In this document: positions 55,870 through 64,000 of the stretch, piece after piece
Layout of the letters: every line of letters begins with the position of its first letter
Position numbering within the stretch: position 1 is the stretch's first letter
Source of the DNA: Pristionchus mayeri
Lineage: Eukaryota; Nematoda; Chromadorea; Rhabditida; Neodiplogasteridae
DNA length: 64,000 nucleotides
Reading direction: 5' to 3'
Assembly: GCA_036245805.1 (NCBI GenBank)
Contig: BTRK01000001.1
Coordinates: forward strand, 6,076,001-6,140,000
Translations under genes and position numbers: made by a program
The notes under the pieces: model-generated
Database searches by the model: none
What the model saw: only the letters and a program-made list of their open reading frames with translations
Told to the model about the DNA's origin: nothing

Positions 55870-57190
55870 TGTGCTTTTTTATCAGGCGTTTTCTAAGAGA
55901 TTGCATGACCATGCGGAACCAGGAGCCCCAACTTTCAGCAGTATCCTCGATATATTCATGCCAACGTATATTGGGGACAAGAAAACTTTTGACGTTGGCC
56001 GTTTTTTTACAGAACCGTCTTTTAGGCATTTTCCGGTTTCGGGTCCGGCTCTGTCATATTTCAGCTCACAGATGAGCTAGAAGGATGGCATTGAGCTCAT
56101 AATGTGCGGATAATTATTTCCAACAACTTTTATGTTAGCGAGTAAATCCTACGTCTTCAACTTCATATAGAAAATTTGAAAAATGTGAATCCAAGACCGG
56201 AAAATAATTCCTACCGGCTTTGAAACCCCACCTTTCTCCAACTTTTCGTTGTAGATTTGAATTCACCGATATCGAGTTAGTCTAGAAAAATTAAAGTCTG
56301 GTTCTCGTTTATGGGCGCCAATATTGCTAAAATGTCAAAATAAATAGATTTTTTTCGTTTTTCAAGGTTGTATATAAATCGACTTTCAGCTTCAATCTTC
56401 TAATAATTTGCTTAGAATAGTTTGAAACCATCATTTGTTCATTCATAAGTAATTTGGAGGGCATCTGAGAAAAATATATTTTATCCATTTTTAAAGTGCC
56501 TGGTCAGGATGGGCAATTTTTTTGGTAAAAATACAATTTTCTCGGATGCCCTCCAAATTACTTATGAATGAACAAATAATGGTTTCAAACTATTCTAAGC
56601 GAATTATTGGAAGATTGAAGCTGAAAGTCGATTTATATACAACCTTGAAAAACGAAAAAAATCGATTTATTTTGATATTTTAGCAATATTGGCGCCCATA
56701 AACGCTTAAGGGACCCCTACCAGAACCAGACTTTAATTTTTCTAGACTAACTCGATATCGGTGAATTCAAATCTACAACGAAAAGTGGGAGAAAGGTGGG
56801 GTTCCAAAGCCGGTGGGAATTATTTTCCGGTCTTGGATTCACATTTTTCAAATTTTCTATATGAAGATGAAGACGTAGGATTTCCTCGCTAACATAAAAG
56901 TTGTTGGAAATAATTGTCCGCACATTTTGAGCTCAATGTAATCCTTGTAGCTCATCTGGGAGCTGAAATATGACAGAGCCGGTCCCGAAACCGGAAAATG
57001 CCTAAAAGCCGGTTCTGTAAAAAACGGCCAACGTCAAAAGTTTTCTTGTCCCCAATATAATTTGGCATAAATATATCGGGGATACTGCTGAAAGTTGGGG
57101 CTCCTGGTTCCGCGAGGGGTCCGTTTTTCATGCATTCTCTCAGAAGACGCATGTTGCCACAATCCCACATTTGTATGAAAAAAACCATCA
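55870..57190. mobile_element. Palindromic MITE within the right duplication arm
   Basis: 55900-56490 is the reverse complement of 56520-57130 (for example GGAACCAGGAGCCCCAAC on the left, GTTGGGGCTCCTGGTTCC on the right), with the centre near 56505. The words AGCTCAC(A/C)AGATGAGCT and CCGGCTCTGTCATATTTC relate it loosely to the family at 690-1065 and 7519-9580. The left duplication arm retains only one half, at about 47340-47843. Confidence 0.78.
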
Positions 57191-57421
57191 AAGCAAATCG
57201 ATCTTAAACTATTTTACGTATCTTATTGTTTCCATTTCCTGGCTACTTCATAATAGGGAGGAATGAATAGTCCCCTCAAGCCGGTCTGCAATCAATCAAT
57301 CAATATTTCAAGCGTTAACACTGGATGATGATAGGTCGCAATTCTTCGGTCGTTGCATACCGCCAGTGGGCGCACATGGTTCTTCTCAGATCATCTCTCC
57401 ATCGAGTTCTAGGCTAACACG

Positions 57422-57438
57422 CGGGGGGGGGGGGGGGC
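57422..57438. repeat. Poly-G run, mirrored by poly-C at about 47087-47102
   Basis: A run of about 16 G followed by CGGCGACTCGTGTTGAAGGG. The inverted partner in the left arm has a run of C of about the same length. Confidence 0.8.
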
Positions 57439-57821
57439 GGCGACTCGTGTTGAAGGGGATCCATACAGTAGTTGCCCTGCTCGATTGGTTGAGCTCCCGA
57501 TCTTCAATGCCGGTCTGCCTCTCCCTTCGTTGTCGTTGTTTTTTTTCGTTGTCGTCGTCTTCACAATGACTCTTAACAATGATGACTATTACGACATCGA
57601 AGCACCTTTACCTTCGCCAACGCTCAATGAGCGATAGAAGGAAGTGACTCGTACGATTAACTGTTTCGACTCTTATCGGTCAAAGCATCAGCAGAACAAA
57701 TATTTTTGTGTATTTTTGCGTGCTGTTGTCGTCACAGATCTCTTAAACTGCGAACGTGGATACATGTATGAGAGCGAGTTGAAAGCTATTACGTGCTCTA
57801 CTTATTGGTCTTGTAAAACAG

Positions 57822-58551
57822 GAATGCGCTCGGAAGTTATGGTTTTCAGAACATGGCGACTCTAGAGCAACCTCTCAGAGAAAAACCACCACACTTTCTC
57901 CAAATCATGCCGAATGGACTCTTTTGAACATCGAAACTTATTTATATATCGAATCAAACAATTTGAGATCATGATCATGCAATTTGAAGTCTTATTTTCA
58001 AAATGGATCGAAATTTTCGAAAAACTAAATTTCGCCAGATGGCTTCCAAACCAATCGCAAATGATTATATCCGTTAGATAAAGAAATTCTGAGCGAAAAA
58101 TGATGTGGTTGACCTTCAAATAGCAATCTCAGAGTGTCCCAAAATCGCAAAATTTCGAAAATTTTGAAAAATATCGCATTTTCTCGAGTTTTCAAATCAT
58201 GAAAGTGTTCAATTGAGTGGTATATGTACAAAAACGATGTGAATATGCATAAGAAATACATAATACTTAATATGAGGCGTTTCCGACGATTGAAAACCTA
58301 ATTATGACGAAAAAATATCGATATTTGGGAAATCAGAGAAATTTGGAATTTCCAAAAGTGCAAATTTCAAGATTAAGAATTCAAATTGCATGATCATGAT
58401 CTCAAATTGATTGATTCGATATATAAATAAGTTTCGATGTTCAAAAGAGTCCATTCGGCATGATTTGGAGAAAGTGTGGTGGTTTTTCTCTGAGAGGTTG
58501 CTCTAGAGTCGCCATGTTCTGAAAACCATAACTTAAGTGCGCATTCCTGAA
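57822..58551. mobile_element. 730-bp palindromic MITE
   Basis: CAGGAATGCGC...GTTATGGTTTTCAGAAC at the left is matched by GTTCTGAAAACCATAAC...GCGCATTCCTG at the right. The arms are about 220 bp with an AT-rich middle. It begins exactly where similarity between the duplication arms ends. 58552-59121 shows no convincing gene. Confidence 0.78.
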
Positions 58552-59121
58552 TTTTCGTAAAAATTGGATATTATACGTAGTTTTTCATGGCGAATCCGAA
58601 AATAAAGTTATTTTTGGCAAAGAGCGTTACAATTTTTTCAGGACGGCCAAAATTCATCGATAATTGACGTTTTCGACACTTTATCGGAAACTGATCGAAT
58701 TTTAAGTATGTTTTTCGTTGTTTTCATAAGAAAATACTCCAGAAAAACCTATAATATCGTACTTTTCAAAAAAATGAAATTTTCGATTTTTTTTGGGCCT
58801 GGTCTGGCATTTTTCGGAAAGTGCACCAGAGCCCTTCATATTGGGCCAAATATCAGCACTCGGTATGAGAACTTCACCAGCGAGATATTGAGGGGGTTGC
58901 AAAAAAGCCATCCGGAGGTTGGTACGTTTTCTCGTGGAATGTCTCTTAAAGCTCTCTTCCTAAGCTTTGCACACCATGAGTTTCGTTTGCGTCTTCACCA
59001 TAGATTTCTAGAAAATTCTCCATGAATGTAACACTGTTCAAAGTCATTTTCATGAGTTCTAGTTTGTATACATCGATAGAGCTCAAAAAGTTAGTGGGGG
59101 TTCCTCGTAGAATATTTTCGC

Positions 59122-59800
59122 TTAAAGTGCATGCGAACTGAGATAATCAAGGTTGAAGGTGGGTACCAGAACCAACGACCCCGTACCAGAACCTTCAGCA
59201 TGATCGTAGGCGAATGAGAAGTTGGCAGTGTGTTTAGGGATGTCATAGAAGTTCAAAACTGAATAAAACTCGGTTTGGCTAATTTCTCCTAATCCGGCGT
59301 TCAGCTCGATTCTTATGTGAGAAGCGTGATATCTCGTGATAGAGTCATAAGTGACACTTCGGATAAAGTGATTTCTAATCCTAGTCTGTCCTCTACGACA
59401 ACCACTATTCCACATGTACAATCTATTTTTCGTGTTACTCCTTCTTTAAAGGAGGAGACAACACAAAATTCAATTTTTGAAGCTATCATATGCACTGCCT
59501 AGAGCTCCACAGCGATAAGAATTTTCACATTCCGAAATTTTCACATTGGTATCTCCATTCCGAACAGAAATATAGCTAGGTGGCTGCGATCCAGATCAGG
59601 GAAAGCTCAGGGAAGTGGGCGAGATAGCACGCTACTTGAAGATAGTGCGTCCATAGGTAGAGACCACAAGTCACGCCCACTTTCGGGAATACCGAATTCG
59701 CTCAAAATCCGCAAGAGCTCCGACAGTCGGAATTCTTGGCCAAATTGGACGATCAGAAGCGATTTCAGTAGCTCTTGGGATCCTTCACAAATGAACACTG
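59122..59800 (-). pseudogene. Weak gene fragment
   Basis: Two protein-like stretches on the minus strand. The first, at about 59640-59790, reads VFICEGSQELLKSLLIVQFG and FRLSELLRILSEFGIPE. The second, at about 59170-59320, reads RIELNAGLGEISQTEFYSV, then HTANFSFAYDHAEG. The second recalls NGLAHSFAYDRG in the last exon of the F-box gene at 39395-43081, so it may be a relic of that family. Between them, at 59440-59470, CTCCTTCT-TTAA-AGGAGGAG looks like two TTAA-MITE ends sharing one TTAA. Confidence 0.35.
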
Positions 59801-60040
59801 GAGCAGCTTAATTACGCAACTCTAATTAGGTCATCATACGCTAATTAAAATCAGAATAGGCGTAAAATGGGCCATTGTACTCGTGTACAGCTGCTCCACT
59901 CGTATTTTGCAGTTCAGATCATTCAAATACATCACACAACGTTACAAAACAGATGGATCATTTTCCTGACTGTCGGAATGATTAAAAGATTTCATACACA
60001 AATTTGAAAAAAAGTGCAAGCCACTCTTCATCCTGGCAGT

Positions 60041-60118
60041 TTCGAACCTGCATGTTACGGGCATTAGAGGTAGAGCTGTTACGGGCATTAGAGGTAGAGC
60101 TCTACCACCACACCAATT
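60041..60118 (-). repeat. tRNA-like (SINE-type) segment with an internal tandem duplication
   Basis: The minus strand reads TGGTGTGGTGGTAGAGC, an A-box-like start, and GCAGGTTCGAAACTGCCAGG, a B-box-like end. Between them GTTACGGGCATTAGAGGTAG is tandemly duplicated. It cannot fold as a complete tRNA. Confidence 0.45.
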
Positions 60119-60154
60119 GAACGACTGGCTTTTTGTGATGAAGAATGATATATG

Positions 60155-61172
60155 AGCCCGTTTGCGTAAGAATCAAACAAGGTCTGGCACAGCAATTTTT
60201 CGAAAACTTGAAGAAAGGGTTTTCGAGGGTGCTGATCATCGTGGTCAACTTCATTTTGTACCAACTCAACCGGTTGAGCCAGGCTGCAGGTAGGCTGCAT
60301 CTACGTTTCTGTTGATAACTCTGCAACCAATTGAGGAATCAACTTCAAATTTGCATAGTGGGTAAATCTCATTACCATTAATCCAATTTTTGCAAAATAT
60401 TTAATTTTGTAAATTTTTAAAAATGGAAAAATATGGGTCTCGAATATAAAGTGCGGGTACCGTTAGTGAACTACAAAGAAAAATGCGCAATTTTACAAGG
60501 ATCATTTTTCGTATAGTTGGGGAAACAAGCTTATCACTTTTTTGCTACATTCAGTTTTCCGATGAATTTCTATCACTTCGCCGCAAAGATTGAGCGGAGA
60601 GTGAGAAATGAGAATGAGTTTCATTGCAAGCTATACACCCTAATCCAATTATCTCGAGGCCATTGATGTGGAGGGTATACTTGGTAGTGAAACTCATTCT
60701 CATTTCTCATTTTCCGCCCAATCTACACGGCGAAGTGAGCAAAGTTCATCATAAAACTGAATGTAGCAAAAAAGTGATAAGCTTGTTTCCCCAACTATGT
60801 ATACGAAAAATGAACCTTGTAAAATTGCGCATTTGTCTATGTAGTTCACTAATGGTACCCGCACTTTATATTCGAGATACATATTTTTTACATTTTTAAA
60901 AATTTATGAAATTAAATATTTTGCAAAAATCGGATTAATGGTAATGAGATTTACCCACTGTGCAAATTTGAAGTTGATTCCTCAATTGGTTGCAGAGTTA
61001 TCAACAGAAACGTAGATGCAGCCTACCTGCAGCCTGGCTCAACCGGTTGAGTTGGTACAAAATGAAGTTGACCACGATGATCAGCACCCTCGAAAACCCC
61101 TTTCCTCAAGTTTTCGAAAAATTGATGTGCCAGACCCTTTAGGACTTTGTTCGATTCTTACGCAACCAGCCT
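60155..61172. mobile_element. 1.0-kb palindromic element
   Basis: The left end ATGAGCCCGTTTGCGTAAGA is matched by TCTTACGCAACCAGCCTCAT at the right end. The arms contain CAACTCAACCGGTTGAGCC, which is itself a small palindrome, and meet near 60645. The left end matches the element at 22779-23705. 61173-61509 is featureless. Confidence 0.78.
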
Positions 61173-61509
61173 CATATTAACTTGCCCCCTTGCGATGTTT
61201 TCATGTTGTCCCGATTTCGAGCATTTTTCCATTGAGAGCGAGAATAAGGTTTTTAGATTATATTTCGGCGCAGGGTTAATATATCGATCTAAATAAAAAA
61301 GTATGGTCTTATTTATACCATTAGGGTTCCATTGGGCACATAAACTGTCTTGTGAGATGGTTTTGACAGAATGCCATGTGGTCTCTATCCATAGGTGAAA
61401 CATTTTTACACTTCCTTTAATGAGACCCCCGGATCCCGAATTGGTTAACGAAATGAGGAGCTTTTCCGTTCAACATATCGCATCGTTCCCATCTCCTTCA
61501 CCTGGCCTC

Positions 61510-61879
61510 TCGTATTCTCTTTCACACGCGCTCTATCCAAAACTTATCACAAACGAGAGGTATGATACATGACGAAATTCCGATGATTAGTGCTGGTAAT
61601 GCACCGAGGCATTGCTCTTCCGTCATGACCTCCATCACCTCTGGCATGGATATCCACCTTTCAGGCCAAATAAGCGCGTGATCTTCTCGATTTCTACACT
61701 CTCTTGATCTGTCTGACGAGTGAGAGCTCACGCTAAAGGGCGCCCACAGTTCGAATAAATTCGAAAATATATTTCTGACTCCGCCCCTAACTTCCAAGCA
61801 TGAACTCGACTCTTTCAATAACTTGTGCGTCTGTTAGATTCGATAGGTCGTACCTCTTTTTAAAGTTCATATTATTCAT
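61510..61879 (-). CDS. Possible small gene or fragment with one membrane segment
   Basis: An ATG at 61879 opens MNNMNFKKRYDLSNLTDAQV, then IERVEFML, before a GTTAGG donor at about 61794. Downstream a stretch at 61545-61650 reads EVMEVMTEEQCLGALPALII, then GISSCIIPLVCDK, a hydrophobic helix. The linking exon near 61660-61700 (DHALIWPERWISM) is tentative. No family is recognised. Confidence 0.35.
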
Positions 61880-62315
61880 TCCTCTAAAATTGTAAAAGCA
61901 TTGTTCTATAAGGTTGATGCAAAAAAATGGTTAATAATAAGGCTTGCATATACTATACTCTTGCATATGCGAACCCTACCAGCATTGCCCAATCAGAGAG
62001 GCGAGAATAGGATAAAGTTAAATTTTGCGAAATTCATTTGTCGAAAACGACACATTTCTCAATATTCTGCTTCCTCTGAAGCTTGCATGCTCAATCTAAG
62101 GTGGTTATATGAAGCCCCAATCTTTACCCTATATATACTTTTTCTGATGGATTCTGGTAGTTACATCTTTTCGAGGAATGAAGTTGATCTGTAAATGACT
62201 ACATGTAGCATTTCTGTGTTGATTTTGTATATTTCTGAAAAAAATGCAATTTAAATTTTCTGAAAAGGGAGAGAAGCATGCGCCAAATTTTTGTTATGAT
62301 AATATAGCATCTTCG

Positions 62316-62851
62316 AGTAGTACCCCATTTTGTAAATTTATTTTCAGAAATCCACATTTTAGAAAAAAAATTTCAGAAAATAAAATTCAGAAAGAAAAAT
62401 TTAGAAAGAAAAAGACTTTAAAAACTAATTTCGTAAATTCATTTTTCAGAAATCCATTTTCAGAAATTTTGTTTCGTAATCTACCGTAATCGCGGAATAT
62501 TCGCCACCTTCACTTTGGTTATTTAGTGTTAAATTATCATTTCTAATATTTTTTCTTGTTCTCATTAGGCTTTTCATTGTCGTGCCCATTCATTAAAGAT
62601 CATAAAAATTTTAAATACTGCGAATTGTATGTTTTTATGAGCAGTTCTATTTCCCGGCTACATTAATCAGCAATTTACGGCTAAATATTTCTGATAAACG
62701 ACTTTCTCAAAAAAGTTTTCGCAAACTTTTTTTTTCAAAAAAAATTTCTCAATTTGATTTTCTGAAATTGTTTTTCTAAAATATATTTTTCTGAAAATTA
62801 AATTTCTTAAACGAAATTTCCCAAAGTAAATTTACAAAATGGGGTACTACC
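62316..62851. mobile_element. 536-bp MITE with 8-bp target duplication CATCTTCG
   Basis: The ends AGTAGTACCCCATTTTGTAA and TTACAAAATGGGGTACTACC are inverted copies. CATCTTCG flanks both sides (62308-62315 and 62852-62859). An 8-bp duplication fits hAT-type transposition. The interior is made of TTCAGAAA-type words in both orientations. 62860-63369 shows no gene. Confidence 0.85.
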
Positions 62852-63369
62852 CATCTTCGTGGGTAAATGCAGCGCACTCATGGAGAAGTCTGTATTATTG
62901 GTTTCTGTAGAAGAAAATCCGAACAAGTTACGCGTATCGAACGTTCACTGCTCATTTTCGCTATCATGTAATTCGGTTCAAATTTATCTATGTGCCGTAT
63001 CTAGCATGATTTCTGAAAGGGTATGAATACTACTTCTCAGATAACCATATGAAGTTGTTTCATACATTTTCCCTGCCAGTTGCCAGATGAACATATTGAT
63101 GGCTATTTTTTTACATAATTTGCAACTAGTTAAATGTATAATTGTTTGCGTTGATTGCGAGATATGTGTGATTGAAGTATGGGCAAATAAAGTTCAAGCA
63201 TACCACTAAATAATGCTATGTTTGTTTGCCATTGACATTGTAGAAACGCGAATAAAAAAAAAGTAAGGTCACAAAAAACCACAGGACTTTTGCATCAACC
63301 CTATAGTTTGAGTGAATGACATCATTAGCTTCTAAAACTCGATTGTAGGCTGAGCTCTGACCTTCAAAC

Positions 63370-64000
63370 ATGGGGAGCCCATTCAAAGCAAGACAATCGA
63401 AAATGATCAACAAAGCAAAGAATTCCGTTAAAATCAGGCGGATTGTTAGCCACCGATTGAAGCCAAATCCTTTGAATATGCAACCTAAAGAAGTAAGTTA
63501 TTAGCTCTCAACATGTGTCATTATAAAATCACCTAAATTCCACTAATAGTGTTAACAATTCGGTCCAGGATTTCCTTATTTTAGTGATCACGTTCACAAG
63601 ACAAAGTGAAAATGTGAACTGATTAGAGTTACCTGCTTAATTGATAATGGTTTTAATTGCAGGATCATCTTTCCCAGATGCCAGACGACTGTCTTATCTC
63701 CATATTTTCATACCTTGACGGGTCAGTTCCACAATGTTTTGTAAATACGTGCAGCCGGTCGAAGTTTCAAATCAAAAAATACGATATCACCATTCTGATC
63801 TTGTTACAGAGAAGAGCTCACGGATCTCAAGTTTGTGAGCAGAAGAATACATCAAATGGCTAAAGTTATGAGCAAGCAATGGAAGATACGTGGACGTGAA
63901 TTAGTGCTCTCGAGGGTACTCCAGTCTTACTGTTTTGTTGTGATACAAATTATTTCAGGGTTGCTTGGGACATGAGATCACAATCGATTTCGGCGATCGA
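63370..64000 (+). CDS. F-box protein gene, first four exons (continues past the window)
   Basis: Exons 63370-63492 (MGSPFKARQSKMINKAKNSV start, 41 codons), 63663-63721, 63810-63915 and 63959 to the window end are joined by GT-AG borders with consistent phases. Exons 2 and 3 are 59 and 106 bp, exactly as in the relic at 50722-52359. Exon 2 encodes DHLSQMPDDCLISIFSYLD, a good F-box core; exon 3 encodes ELTDLKFVSRRIHQMAKVMS, the rest of the F-box region. Exon 4 begins GCLGHEITIDFGDR, matching the relatives. Its role is presumably as a substrate-recruiting subunit of an SCF ubiquitin ligase. No defect is seen in the visible part, making it the healthiest member of this family here. Confidence 0.85.

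Larger units (their letters stand above)
52534..57821. repeat. Right arm of the giant inverted duplication
   Basis: Inverted partner of 46697-50704. It is about 1.3 kb longer because it keeps 55389-56702, which holds a receptor-like fragment and half of a palindromic MITE. The outer edge at about 57821 coincides with the start of another palind­romic element. Confidence 0.92.

Noticed and set aside
62244..62489. 81-codon Lys/Phe-rich frame
   Set aside because: It translates the TTCAGAAA word repeats of a MITE.

Overview
The window reads as nuclear DNA of a free-living nematode, most like a Caenorhabditis-type rhabditid. The evidence is short introns (about 45-60 bp is common) with TTTCAG-type acceptors, and nematode-expanded gene families: F-box, MATH-BTB, saposin-like and sre/srab-like 7TM chemoreceptor genes. 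The LINEs are RTE-like and CR1-like. There are no operons, ribosome-binding sites, phages or CRISPR arrays. Much of the sequence is transposon, above all long palindromic (foldback) elements that interrupt, flank or split the host genes. All function and organism calls are from reading the sequence, not from searches. || Layout. 1-432 is the last exon of an unrecognised gene. 690-6590 is a nest: a palindromic element is split by a second palindromic element (2138-6147, 3-bp target duplication AAT), and that one is split by an RTE-like LINE (11-bp target duplication). 6760-9829 is a dead F-box-like gene split by a 2-kb TTAA-flanked palindrome. 11885-13174 is its intact-looking paralog (7 exons, 295 aa). 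13981-17763 holds a mariner-ended element and a 5'-truncated RTE copy with a 12-bp target duplication. 18482-21801 is a decayed member of a second F-box family that has lost the F-box exons and carries three TTAA-flanked MITEs in introns. 21851-23705 is a mariner relic beside a palindrome. 23957-26161 is a MATH-BTB gene with a MITE sitting on a splice acceptor and one GC-AG intron. 28879-30144 is a fully resolved five-exon saposin-like gene with TATA and GATA sites. || 30641-38956 is dominated by palindromes, one hosting a nearly intact CR1-like LINE (33441-37361). 39395-43081 is an F-box gene whose predicted last exon lies inside a foldback element with iterated arms; a 240-bp satellite sits in one of its introns. 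43144-46520 holds another mariner relic, a tRNA-like relic, a probable small tail-anchored protein gene and diverged tandem repeats. || 46697-57821 is the most striking structure: a very large inverted duplication. Its two arms carry near-identical, divergently transcribed 7TM receptor genes around a 1.8-kb spacer. The spacer holds a truncated F-box pseudogene that the duplication breakpoint clips just past one exon. 57822-62851 is more palindromic elements with weak gene fragments between. 63370-64000 is the start of a third, apparently healthy member of the second F-box family, running off the window. || Together the window looks like a fast-evolving chromosome-arm cluster of environmental-response genes (F-box and MATH-BTB adaptors of the ubiquitin system, chemoreceptors, an antimicrobial-type saposin), repeatedly remodelled by palindromic transposons.
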